Shown: one piece after another, positions 1 to 6,926 of the stretch
How positions within the stretch are numbered: position 1 is the first letter of the stretch
How the letters are laid out: every line of letters begins with the position of its first letter
Assembly (NCBI GenBank): GCA_030147065.1
Contig: JASLAP010000376.1
Location: forward strand, 1 to 17,435
DNA: 17,435 nucleotides
Direction: 5' to 3'
From: Pseudonocardia sp.
Lineage (GTDB): Bacteria > Actinomycetota > Actinomycetes > Mycobacteriales > Pseudonocardiaceae
The notes under the pieces: generated by a model
Database searches by the model: none
What the model saw: only the letters and a program-made list of their open reading frames with translations
Told to the model about the DNA's origin: nothing
Made by a program: the position numbers and the translations under genes

Positions 1-1296
1 AACGGGTACAGCCACGGGTACAGCCACGGCAGCGGCTACGGCGGCACCGACCACGGCCCCGACCACCCGGGGCACGACCTGGGCGACCGGCGCTACCCAC
101 CGCCCGGCCCGGCGCCGCTGTTCGGCCCGCCCGCCCCGCCCAGCACACCGGCCCCGCCGCTGCCCGTTCCCCGGGCCGGCGCCCGCCGGAGCCGGCTGCC
201 GCTGGTCATCGCAGTGGTGGCGGTGGTGGCCGCGCTCGCCACGCTGGCCGTCCTGCTGGTCGACGTGCGCCAGGTGCCGCCACCGGTCGCGGCCGCGGCC
301 GCGCCGGCGCCGGAGTTCCCCCGGCCGCTGCCGGTCGCACCGGTACCGGCCCCGGCCCCCGCGCCGGCCGTCGCGGCCAGCATCGCCGTCCCGATGGTGC
401 GCGGGACCCTGCCCGTCGGTCCCACGCCGGGCTACCTGGAGATCGCCCCGAACGGCCGGTTCGCGCTCATCGCGCACCGCGACGCCGGGGTGGTCTCGGT
501 GTTCGACACCACCATCAACCGGGTCAGCGCCACCATCGCGATCCCGGCCGGCCCGCCGCGGTTCGTGTCGTTCTCGCCGGACAGCAAGCGCGCCTACATC
601 TCCATCTACAACGAGGAGCGCACGATCAACCTGGTCGGCGTGCTGGACACCACGACCAACACCCTGCTCGGCACCGTGCCGGTCGGCCGCCGCCCGTTCG
701 CCTCGGCGGTCAGCCCGGACGGCACCCGGCTGTGGGTGCCCAGCCACGACGACGGCCGCCTGGACGTCATCGACACCGCCACCAGCACCCTGCTGACCTC
801 GGTGCCGGTGGCGCCCAACCCGCACTGGGTGGCCTTCGCCGACGACGGCACCCGGGTCTACGTGGCCAACCACGAGTCCAACGTGGTCACCGTGGTGGAC
901 AGCGCCACGATGGCCCCGCTGACCACGATCCCGGTGGGGACCAGCCCGCACAGCACCGCGGTGTCGGTCGGGCACGGCCAGGCCGCGGTGGTCAACTTCG
1001 ACAGCAGCACCGTCTCGATGATCGACACGGCGAGCGGCGCGGTGACCGCCGAGGTGCCGGTCGGGCGCAACCCGCAGGACGTCAACTACGCCCCGGACGG
1101 CCGCTACCTCTACACCGCCAACGTCGACGAGGACACCGTGTCGGTGGTCGACACCGCCGCGCACGCGGTCACCGCGACCATCCCGGTCTGCGACGGGCCG
1201 ACCAGCGTCTCGCCCCACCCGAGCGGCCGCCTCGCGTACGTGACCTGCCTCAACACCGGGGAGGTGATGATCCTCGACACCACCGCCGACCAGTGA
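1..1296 (+). CDS. Membrane-anchored YVTN seven-bladed beta-propeller protein, 5' truncated
   Basis: The reading frame is open from base 1 to the TGA at 1294-1296, so the true start lies outside the window (431 residues visible). The visible protein begins with a Gly/His/Tyr/Pro-rich stretch with an HGYSHG repeat, then a Pro-rich segment, a basic stop-transfer (RRSR), one transmembrane helix at about residues 67-90, and an Ala/Pro linker. From about residue 125 seven units of 40-45 residues follow, each with a PVG..P..-SPDG-YV-N-VVDT-type pattern: a YVTN/cytochrome-d1-like propeller with a full ring of seven blades. Blade 7 has two Cys (VCDG and VTCLN) that could form a disulfide. By topology the propeller is extracytoplasmic. 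In actinobacteria this order (cytoplasmic part, Pro-rich juxtamembrane region, helix, propeller) is typical of PknD-like Ser/Thr kinases. A kinase domain upstream is inference, since none is visible here. Confidence 0.85.
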   Translation, partial: NGYSHGYSHGSGYGGTDHGPDHPGHDLGDRRYPPPGPAPLFGPPAPPSTPAPPLPVPRAGARRSRLPLVIAVVAVVAALATLAVLLVDVRQVPPPVAAAAAPAPEFPRPLPVAPVPAPAPAPAVAASIAVPMVRGTLPVGPTPGYLEIAPNGRFALIAHRDAGVVSVFDTTINRVSATIAIPAGPPRFVSFSPDSKRAYISIYNEERTINLVGVLDTTTNTLLGTVPVGRRPFASAVSPDGTRLWVPSHDDGRLDVIDTATSTLLTSVPVAPNPHWVAFADDGTRVYVANHESNVVTVVDSATMAPLTTIPVGTSPHSTAVSVGHGQAAVVNFDSSTVSMIDTASGAVTAEVPVGRNPQDVNYAPDGRYLYTANVDEDTVSVVDTAAHAVTATIPVCDGPTSVSPHPSGRLAYVTCLNTGEVMILDTTADQ

Positions 1297-1348
1297 CGGC
1301 GTGGCCCGGCGAACCGCCGACCACGACCCTCCGAGCGGAGGAGGAACC

Positions 1349-1411
1349 ATGAGGTGCACCGGCAACGGGCGACCGCCCGCACCGCCGCGCCCCCGGCCGC
1401 ACGGCCGGTGA
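1349..1411 (+). CDS. Possible 20-aa small ORF with strong ribosome binding site
   Basis: An ATG at 1349 is preceded by a near-ideal Shine-Dalgarno sequence (GGAGGAGG, about 5 nt before the ATG). It opens a 20-codon frame that begins MRCTGNG and is otherwise rich in Pro and Arg, with 18 of 20 codons ending in G or C. It starts 52 nt after the propeller gene stop and ends 3 nt before the convergent thioesterase stop. No family is recognised. It could be a small protein translated from the propeller transcript, or a chance purine-rich stretch. The strength of the ribosome site is the only real support. Confidence 0.3.
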   Translation: MRCTGNGRPPAPPRPRPHGR

Positions 1412-1414
1412 CGG

Positions 1415-1840
1415 TCAGCCCGGCGGCGCCAGCCCGGGGACCTGGCGGGTCCGGCCGCGGAACTCGGCGACCGCCTCGTCGCCGGCCCGGACGCTCACGT
1501 CGTAGAGCCCGGAGCGCCCGGCCAGCGCCCGCTCCACGGCCTCGGCGACCAACTCGGTGCCGAGCCGGACCGGCCGCAGGAACGCGATGTCCGCCCCGGC
1601 CGCCACCGCGGACACGCCGTGGCTGTTCGAGGCGTAGGCCAGGGCCGCGTCGGCCAGCAGGAACAGGTACCCGCCGTGGCAGATGCCGTGCCCGTTGACG
1701 TGCCGCTCCTGCACCGTCATCGCCACCCGGGCCCGGCCCGGACCGACGTCGAGCAACCGGACCCCGGCACCCCGGGCGGCCCGGTCCTCCCGCTGCATGG
1801 CGTCCGCGGCCGCGCGGGCGGTCCGGGTGGCGTCGTCCAT
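1415..1840 (-). CDS. paaI: PaaI-family hotdog acyl-CoA thioesterase
   Basis: A 141-residue single hotdog-fold protein, the usual PaaI length. The signature is intact: N49-G-H-G, then CHGG at 54-57 and LAD at 62-64 followed by AYASNSHG. Asp64 matches the catalytic acid of E. coli PaaI. These enzymes hydrolyse phenylacetyl-CoA and ring-hydroxylated derivatives in the cytosol, recovering CoA when the phenylacetate pathway stalls. No other paa gene is in the window, so the physiological substrate is uncertain and a general acyl-CoA thioesterase role is possible. The ATG at 1840 has no Shine-Dalgarno sequence but lies exactly 6 nt after TAGGGT on the same strand, so the transcript is probably leaderless. 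The gene converges with the propeller gene and diverges from the NYN operon. Confidence 0.85.
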   Translation of the reverse strand: MDDATRTARAAADAMQREDRAARGAGVRLLDVGPGRARVAMTVQERHVNGHGICHGGYLFLLADAALAYASNSHGVSAVAAGADIAFLRPVRLGTELVAEAVERALAGRSGLYDVSVRAGDEAVAEFRGRTRQVPGLAPPG

Positions 1841-1846
1841 GCCCGG

Positions 1847-1852
1847 ACCCTA
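1847..1852 (-). promoter_or_regulatory. -10 box of leaderless paaI promoter
   Basis: TAGGGT on the minus strand with a 6-nt spacer to the ATG at 1840 places the likely transcription start on the A of the start codon. No convincing -35 is visible. The expected -35 region abuts the edge of the palindromic element at 1875. Confidence 0.65.
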
Positions 1853-1874
1853 GGCCGCCGCCCACCCGGGCCCT

Positions 1875-1931
1875 GGTTCAGGAAGGCCACCTTCAGGTCC
1901 TGTGCGTTCCGGAAGGTGGCCTTGCTGAACC
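1875..1931. repeat. 57-bp palindromic element, copy 1 (between divergent promoters)
   Basis: Left arm GGTTCAGGAAGGCCACCTTC (1875-1894) pairs with the right arm at 1912-1931 with one mismatch (G for C in TTGCTGAACC) around a 17-nt loop. The reverse complement of copy 4 aligns with this copy over the full 57 nt without gaps, differing mainly in the loop centre. It lies between the -10 boxes of two divergently transcribed genes, so it is not at a gene end here. Confidence 0.85.
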
Positions 1932-1969
1932 GCGGCGGCCACCTCGGCACCGGCGGTGACGGGGGCGGA

Positions 1970-1975
1970 TAGGGT
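1970..1975 (+). promoter_or_regulatory. -10 box of leaderless NYN operon promoter
   Basis: TAGGGT followed by exactly 6 nt and an ATG at 1982. The predicted transcript begins with that AUG, which opens a 10-codon ORF rather than the NYN gene itself. No clear -35 is seen. Confidence 0.65.
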
Positions 1976-1981
1976 CGCGGC

Positions 1982-2014
1982 ATGATCCCGTCCTGCCAGC
2001 CGGTGCCGTCGTGA
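1982..2014 (+). CDS. Leaderless 10-codon mini-ORF coupled to NYN gene
   Basis: ATG at 1982 encodes MIPSCQPVPS and stops at TGA 2012-2014, which overlaps the GTG start of the NYN gene at 2011 (GTGA). All ten sense codons end in G or C. The ATG lies 6 nt after TAGGGT, whereas the NYN GTG has no Shine-Dalgarno sequence. The simplest reading is that ribosomes load on the leaderless AUG and reinitiate at the overlapping GUG. The alternative is a one-base sequencing error that separates a true N-terminal extension from the NYN frame. Confidence 0.45.
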   Translation: MIPSCQPVPS

Positions 2015-2631
2015 TCGCCCCGACCGGGCCGGCCCCGCGCGTGCTGCTGGTCTGGGACGCGCCGAACATGGACATGAGCCTGGGCTCGCTGCTCGGGGCC
2101 CGGCCCACCTCGGCGTTCCGGCCGCGGTTCGACGCCGTCGGCCGCTGGCTGCTGGAGCTGGCCGGACCGGACGCGGTCGCCGAGGCCACGGTGTTCACCA
2201 ACGTCGTGCCGGGCAGCACCGAGGTCGTCCGGCCGTGGGTCGAGGCGCTGCGCAACGTCGGGTTCGCGGTCTTCGCCAAGCCCAAGCTCAGCGAGGACTC
2301 CGATGTCGACGACGACATGCTGGCCCACATCCGGCTGCGCGCCGCGGAGGGCCACCTGCGCCGGGTGGTGGTGGCGTCGGGGGACGGCCGGGCCTTCCGC
2401 GAGCCGCTGGAGGGCCTGGAGAAGCTCGGCACCCCGATCACCGTCATCGGGTTCCGCGAGCACGCCAGCTTCGCGCTGAACTCCGAGGTCATCGAGTTCG
2501 TCGACCTGGAGGACATCGACGGCGTCTTCCGCGAGCCGCTGCCGCGCATCACGCTGGACTCGCTGCCCGAGACCGGTGCCTGGCTGCCGCCCTTCCGGTC
2601 GCTGCGCTCGCTGCTGGAGTCCCGCCGGTGA
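2011..2631 (+). CDS. NYN-domain (PIN-like) putative ribonuclease
   Basis: A 206-residue protein covered by one NYN domain. Visible signatures are the N-terminal strand plus acidic motif VLLVWDAPNMD (Asp16, Asn19, Asp21), an acidic run SEDSDVDDDM at 94-103, and the family SGD motif at 123-125 within VVVASGDGRAF. NYN domains share the PIN nuclease fold and usually cut RNA using a metal held by these acidic residues. The target of this actinobacterial group is not known to me. The start is GTG 2011, which has no ribosome site of its own and overlaps the stop of a 10-codon mini-ORF. The stop overlaps the deaminase start by 4 nt, so the two are almost certainly cotranslated. Confidence is high for the family and low for the role. 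Confidence 0.88.
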   Translation: MIAPTGPAPRVLLVWDAPNMDMSLGSLLGARPTSAFRPRFDAVGRWLLELAGPDAVAEATVFTNVVPGSTEVVRPWVEALRNVGFAVFAKPKLSEDSDVDDDMLAHIRLRAAEGHLRRVVVASGDGRAFREPLEGLEKLGTPITVIGFREHASFALNSEVIEFVDLEDIDGVFREPLPRITLDSLPETGAWLPPFRSLRSLLESRR

Positions 2632-3947
2632 CCGGTGCGGTCCGGCTGCTCGCGCCGGTGATGCTGCCCTGCGACCCGGCCTGCTCGGTCGTCCGGGACG
2701 CCGTGCTGGACATCAGCGCCGACGGCCGGATCGCCTTCGCCGGACCGCGGGCCGGCGCCCCGGACACCGACGCCCCGGTCCGCACGCTGCCCGGCGCACT
2801 GCTGCCCGGCCTGGTCAACACCCACGCGCACACCCCGATGGCGGTGCTCCGCGGGATGGGCGGCGACCTGCCGCTGCTGCGCTGGCTGCACGAGGTGATG
2901 TGGCCGGCCGAGGGCCGGATGCAGGGCCCGCAGGTGCACGCCGGGATGACCGCGGGCTGCGTGGAGATGCTGCGCCGGGGCTGCACCACCAGCGTCGAGA
3001 TGTACTTCTACGCCGACGAGGTGGTCGACGCGGTGACCGGCGTCGGGTCCCGGGTGGTGCTCACCCCCGGGGTGATCGCCGCGCCCGGCTGGGACCGGCT
3101 GGGCAGCTGGGAGTCCATGCGCGACGCGATCTCGGCCCGGATCGACCGCGACGGGCTGCGCTCGGGCCCCGGCGACCGCGTCGAGCTGGGCTACGGCCCG
3201 CACTCGGCGTACACGCTGCCGCCCGAGGCGCTGGCCTCGGTGGCCGAGCACGCCCGCGAGCGGGGCGCCCTGGTGCACATCCACGTGGCCGAGACCACCC
3301 ACGAGGACCAGGCCCAGCGCGCCGAGCACGGCTCGGTGCCGGCGATGCTGGACCGGCTCGGGGTCCTGGGCGGTCGGGTGCTGGCCGCGCACGGCGTGCA
3401 CCTGTCCGATGAGGACATCACGCTGCTGGCCCGGCACCGGGTCGCCATCGCGCACTGCCCCGGCTCGAACGCCAAGCTGGCCGCCGGGGTCGCCCGGGTG
3501 ACCGCGCTGCGCCGGGCCGGCGTGCGGGTCGGGCTGGGCACCGACGGCCCGGCCTCCGGCGACGACCTCGACCTGTGGGCGGAGTCCCGGCTGGCCGGCC
3601 TGCTGGCCCGGGTGACCAGCGGCGACGCCGCCGCGCTGACCGCGGCCGAGCTGCTGCTGATGGCGACCCGGGACGGCGCGGCGGCGATCGGCCGCGACGA
3701 CCTCGGGGTGCTGGAGACCGGCCGCTGGGCCGACGTCGTGCACGTCGGGCTGGACGAGTCGACCTTCGTCGACCCCGACGACGACGCCCAACTGGTGTCG
3801 AACCTGGTCTGGGCCGGTGGGTCGCGGCTGGTGCGGGACGTGTGGGTGGCCGGCGAGCAGGTGCTGGCCGACGGCGAACCCACCCGCGTCGACCGCGCCG
3901 CCACCACCCTCGCCCTGCGCCGCGCCACCGCCGCCCTGCGCCCCTGA
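2628..3947 (+). CDS. Amidohydrolase: adenosine/SAH/MTA deaminase-like (TrzA/AtzA/MtaD family)
   Basis: A 439-residue metal-dependent amidohydrolase. Family landmarks in order: HAH (His66, His68) after LLPGLVN; PHSAYT with His192; HIHVAET with His219 and Glu222; AAHGVHLS with His255; HCPGSNAKLAAGVA; and GTDGPAS with Asp306. By comparison with MtaD-type enzymes, His66, His68, His219 and Asp306 bind the metal and His192, Glu222 and His255 contact substrate. Hydrolytic deamination of a purine nucleoside such as S-adenosylhomocysteine or 5'-methylthioadenosine is likely. The usual TDGAASNN is changed to TDGPASGDD, so the substrate could differ, for example guanine or a triazine-like ring. GTG 2628 overlaps the NYN stop (GTGA), with GGAG 8 nt upstream. 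A palindromic element starts 17 nt after the stop. Confidence 0.85.
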   Translation: MTGAVRLLAPVMLPCDPACSVVRDAVLDISADGRIAFAGPRAGAPDTDAPVRTLPGALLPGLVNTHAHTPMAVLRGMGGDLPLLRWLHEVMWPAEGRMQGPQVHAGMTAGCVEMLRRGCTTSVEMYFYADEVVDAVTGVGSRVVLTPGVIAAPGWDRLGSWESMRDAISARIDRDGLRSGPGDRVELGYGPHSAYTLPPEALASVAEHARERGALVHIHVAETTHEDQAQRAEHGSVPAMLDRLGVLGGRVLAAHGVHLSDEDITLLARHRVAIAHCPGSNAKLAAGVARVTALRRAGVRVGLGTDGPASGDDLDLWAESRLAGLLARVTSGDAAALTAAELLLMATRDGAAAIGRDDLGVLETGRWADVVHVGLDESTFVDPDDDAQLVSNLVWAGGSRLVRDVWVAGEQVLADGEPTRVDRAATTLALRRATAALRP

Positions 3948-3964
3948 TCCCACCCCCCGCCCCA

Positions 3965-4019
3965 TGGCAGGAAAGCCACTTTCAGGACGGATTCGGTCCT
4001 GAAAGTGGCTTTCCTGCCA
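3965..4019. repeat. Palindromic element, copy 2 (convergent gene ends; likely bidirectional terminator)
   Basis: A perfect 24-bp inverted repeat, arms 3965-3988 and 3996-4019, with a 7-nt loop. The core reads AGGAAAGCCACTTTC on the left and GAAAGTGGCTTTCCT on the right. It lies 17 nt after the deaminase stop and 31 nt from the stop of the convergent minus-strand gene. There is no T-tract on either side, so any terminator would be of the U-less actinobacterial kind. It belongs to the same family as the elements at 1875, 6826 and 12348. Confidence 0.9.
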
Positions 4020-4050
4020 CCCGGGGTGGGGGCGGACGGGGGGAGCTGGG

Positions 4051-4410
4051 TCAGGCGGGGGCGCGGCGGAGGTGGTGGCGGCCGGCGGGGTCGTGCGGAC
4101 CGAACCGCTCGGGCAGCGGGTCGACCCGGGCGTGCGCGCCGGGCCGGCGCCGGGCCGGGACCTGCACCGGGAGCGGCGCGGTCAGCGGGTCGCGGCGGAA
4201 CCGCTCCACCGGGTCCACCGGGGACGGGCGGGTGCCGCGCCGGGCCAGCGCGGCGAAGATCGGGGTGAGCAGCGCGTCCTCGTCCAGGGCGTGCCGGCCG
4301 GTGTCGGGACCGGTGCCGTCGACGAGCCGGAGCCGCCCCGGGCCGGAGCGCCGGCGGGAGTCACGGCGGTACGGGTCACGGCGGTAGGGGTCGCTGTGCG
4401 GGTGGGGCAT
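4051..4410 (-). CDS. Basic hypothetical protein, 119 aa
   Basis: No family recognised. The start is fixed at the ATG 4410-4408 by GGAGGTG about 5 nt upstream; the frame is open further upstream but without a ribosome site. The protein opens MPHPHS, followed by a tandem DPYRRDPYRRD encoded by a short direct DNA repeat, then a basic stretch. A more ordinary middle (ALDEDALLTPIFAALARRG) looks helical and is followed by an Arg/Pro/His-rich C-terminus. There is no membrane segment or signal peptide. It is codirectional with the large solenoid membrane protein, 133 nt downstream of it, so it may share that transcript. It could be a nucleic-acid-binding or membrane-surface accessory protein, but this is only inferred from charge. 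Confidence 0.6.
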   Translation of the reverse strand: MPHPHSDPYRRDPYRRDSRRRSGPGRLRLVDGTGPDTGRHALDEDALLTPIFAALARRGTRPSPVDPVERFRRDPLTAPLPVQVPARRRPGAHARVDPLPERFGPHDPAGRHHLRRAPA

Positions 4411-4543
4411 CCGGGCACCTCCAGGAAATCGACGCTCCACTGCCACCCACAACGGGGACACCCGGCCGGGGAAACGGCCGCGGGACCGGCGAACACGCCT
4501 CCACCGGCGCATTCACCTGCGGGAGTGGTTTGTCCTCACCCGG

Positions 4544-6736
4544 TCAGGTCCTCTTCAGCACCCGCGCGGCACCCGCTGCAGCCGTGGTGGCCAGGATCCA
4601 GCCGAGGGCGACCAGCAGCGTCGCGATCCACTGCGACGCGCCCTCCAGCCGCCAGTACCCGTCCTGGCCCAGGTTGATGATCGGCAGCAGGGTGTCCGCA
4701 GCGAAGATCCAGGCGTTGAACACCGGTTGCTGGCCGTCGTCGACCGGCCGCGGCGGGTTGATCGAGAACCAGACCCCGCCCAGCGCCGCGAACAGCACCA
4801 ACCAGCCCACGGCCAGCCAGGGGCGGTAGCCGAAGCCCACGGTCCAGCGCTGCAACCAGCCCCAGACCCGCTCCAGCGGGTCGGCCTCGGCGTAGCGCCG
4901 CCGCTGCCGCTCCATCAGCACGGACTGGGCCAGTTCGTCGTTGCCCGAGCGCTGGTATGCCCCGGCCAGCGCATCGTAGGGACCCGGGCTGTAGTCGGGC
5001 ATCACCCGTCGGATCCAGCGCAGCCTCGTCCGGACGTCCACCGCGCGGGTGTCGTGCAGCGCCGCGTAGTCGAACCCGTCGAGGTCGACGCCGCCCGGCG
5101 CGTTCCACAGCAGCTCGGAATCGGCGAACATCGACACCACGGCCCGGCTCAGCCGGACCTGACCGCCCGGCAGCGCCGCGGGGCGCAGGATCAGCTCGGA
5201 GGCCGTCAGGCCGTAGGCGTTCAGCGCGTACCGGGCGGTCCCCACCTCGGGCGGGCAGCCCAGCGTCGCGTCCACGATCACCACCGACTTGTGCACGTCG
5301 GCGCGGCGCAGCCGGACCCCGCCGACCGCGGTGAAGCCGTCGGCGCAGATCAGGTCCTTGCCGACGGTGGCGGCCCGGGCGTCCAGCGACGGCCGGAAGC
5401 TGCCGTCCGAGCGCCGCCGGGGCTCGGTCAGCCGGGCGCCCGTGCAGTCCAGGGTCGCGCCGATCTCGGCGTTGTGCAGCCGGACCGTGCCGGTGCAGAC
5501 CAGCCGGCGCAGGTAGAACTCGCCGCCGATGCGCAGGCGGTCGGCCAGCAGCGCGTACCCGCCCGGGGCCCCGAGCCGGATCCCGGACAGGCTGGCGCTG
5601 CCCCGGACGGCGCCGTCCACCAGGCGCACCTGGCCCCCGCAGACCAGCGGACCCCGCCCGCTGTCGCGGCCCTCCAGGTCGCCGCCGACCTCGATGCCGT
5701 CGCCGAGCAGCGCGATGCCCCGCTCGCTGGCGCCGTGCGGGCCGAGCAACCGCGCCCCGGACAGCCGCAGGTAGCCGCCGACGACCGCGTTCGGCAACCG
5801 GACGGTGCCGTCGGTGGACAGCCCGTCGTCCAGCTCCAGGTTGCCCTCCACCCGGACCCGGTCGGCCACCACGCAGGCGCCGGCGTCGACGATCCCGCCG
5901 GGCACCACCGGCAGCCTGCTCTCGTCGGCCACCGGGTCCGGGTCGGGGGGGCCGGGGGTGGGCCGGCGCTCGATCCGAGCGCCGGAGAGCACCAGGTCGC
6001 CACCGACCCGGGCGCCGGCCAGCAGCAGCCGCCCGGTGCTGCGGAAGGCGAGGTCGGGGCCGCCGTCGTGGCGACCGGCCAGGAAGCTGCCCTCGACCGA
6101 GACCCCGGTCATGTCGATCGCGTCGCCGGTCGGGCTGACCAGGTCGGCGCCGGCCAGGTCGACGTTGCCGGTGATCCGCGCGCCGGGCAGGCGCAGCTCG
6201 CCGTCGCTGCGCAGCCGGCGCGCGTAGCAGGTGCCGCCGACCACGATCCGGTCGGCGATCAGCGCCCGCCCGGCCGCCCCGCGCAGCCGCCCGCCCGACA
6301 GCCGCAGCGAGCCGCCGACCTGGGCGTCGGTCAGGTTGACCGGGCCGGCCGCGGTGAACCCGTCGTCGAGCAGCAGGTCGGCGGCGACCCGGACGTTGCC
6401 CGCGCGCAGCCCGGGCAGCCGGCAGCCGGTCAGCGCCAACCCGCTGAACTCGGCCATCCGCAGGTCGGGGGCGTGCACGAAGTCGCAACCGCGCAGCTCG
6501 ACGGGAAACCCGACGCGCGCACCGGTCAGCCGCAGGACGCCGGTGAACCGGCCGCGCCGAACCCGCAGCGCCAGCGCCCCCGGCGGCGGGTCCTCGGTGA
6601 GCACGGCGGCCAGCGTCGCCGCCGGTACCGCGGCGCCGCCCAGGTCGAGCTCGCGCCCGGACCTCAGCGCGTCGCGCAGCTCCGCATCCGGATCCCCCAC
6701 CACCGCGCTGGCCTCCCGACGATCGACGTCCCCCAT
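4544..6736 (-). CDS. Beta-solenoid repeat membrane protein with channel-like C-terminus
   Basis: 730 residues from ATG 6736. Residues about 35-560 are a long series of degenerate units of roughly 20-25 residues of the type VGGDLxLSGARL, predicting a right-handed beta-helix (bactofilin/pentapeptide-like). A charged helical segment follows (about 575-635). The C-terminal module has a helix at 639-659 (PWLAVGWLVLFAALGGVWF), a DTLLPIINLGQ segment at about 681-691, and a last helix at 703-722. The helix-loop-helix arrangement recalls two-helix ion channels. Homologues in Streptomyces are often labelled membrane-associated oxidoreductase, but no cofactor motif is visible. The start is uncertain: ATG 6736 lacks a good ribosome site, while GTG 6703 has GGGAGG about 8 nt upstream. 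A TACGGT at 6764-6769 (minus) could be a -10 box. Confidence 0.75.
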   Translation of the reverse strand: MGDVDRREASAVVGDPDAELRDALRSGRELDLGGAAVPAATLAAVLTEDPPPGALALRVRRGRFTGVLRLTGARVGFPVELRGCDFVHAPDLRMAEFSGLALTGCRLPGLRAGNVRVAADLLLDDGFTAAGPVNLTDAQVGGSLRLSGGRLRGAAGRALIADRIVVGGTCYARRLRSDGELRLPGARITGNVDLAGADLVSPTGDAIDMTGVSVEGSFLAGRHDGGPDLAFRSTGRLLLAGARVGGDLVLSGARIERRPTPGPPDPDPVADESRLPVVPGGIVDAGACVVADRVRVEGNLELDDGLSTDGTVRLPNAVVGGYLRLSGARLLGPHGASERGIALLGDGIEVGGDLEGRDSGRGPLVCGGQVRLVDGAVRGSASLSGIRLGAPGGYALLADRLRIGGEFYLRRLVCTGTVRLHNAEIGATLDCTGARLTEPRRRSDGSFRPSLDARAATVGKDLICADGFTAVGGVRLRRADVHKSVVIVDATLGCPPEVGTARYALNAYGLTASELILRPAALPGGQVRLSRAVVSMFADSELLWNAPGGVDLDGFDYAALHDTRAVDVRTRLRWIRRVMPDYSPGPYDALAGAYQRSGNDELAQSVLMERQRRRYAEADPLERVWGWLQRWTVGFGYRPWLAVGWLVLFAALGGVWFSINPPRPVDDGQQPVFNAWIFAADTLLPIINLGQDGYWRLEGASQWIATLLVALGWILATTAAAGAARVLKRT

Positions 6737-6825
6737 CCGTGTGCACCACGGACCGTGCCGATCACCGTACGCAGCCGCCCCAACCCCCGGAGCCAGCCGC
6801 CCTCTCGCGGTCCTCGCCCTCCCGT

Positions 6826-6913
6826 GGTTCAGGAAAGCCACGTTCCGGAACCCACCGGGCAGGAACGTGGCTTTCCTGAACCCGAGGCGTTCAGGAACGT
6901 GGCTTTGCTGAAC
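6826..6913. repeat. Palindromic element, copy 3, with an extra half copy
   Basis: The core 57 bp (6826-6882) has perfect 21-nt arms, 6826-6846 and 6862-6882, around a 15-nt loop; arm core is AGGAAAGCCACGTTCC. A second right-arm copy at 6893-6913 matches 6861-6881 at 20 of 21 positions (32-nt period), so the left arm could pair with either. It lies 14 nt after the aldo/keto reductase stop on the minus strand and about 90 nt upstream of the next gene, suiting a terminator or insulator between codirectional genes. Confidence 0.88.
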
Positions 6914-6926
6914 TCGGGTCCGGGGA

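Noticed and set aside
1393..1408. CCGGCC-GCAC-GGCCGG hairpin between convergent genes as a terminator
   Set aside because: Only 6 bp, no T-tract, and such GC dyads are common in this sequence.
1893..3965. Long open minus-strand frame (690 codons) opposite the NYN and deaminase genes
   Set aside because: Low-complexity Gly/His/Arg/Pro composition with no domain; an antisense shadow of two well-supported genes at high GC.
6737..6841. Extending the solenoid protein start upstream to ATG 6841
   Set aside because: That ATG lies inside the palindromic element and the added residues are translated repeat and spacer.
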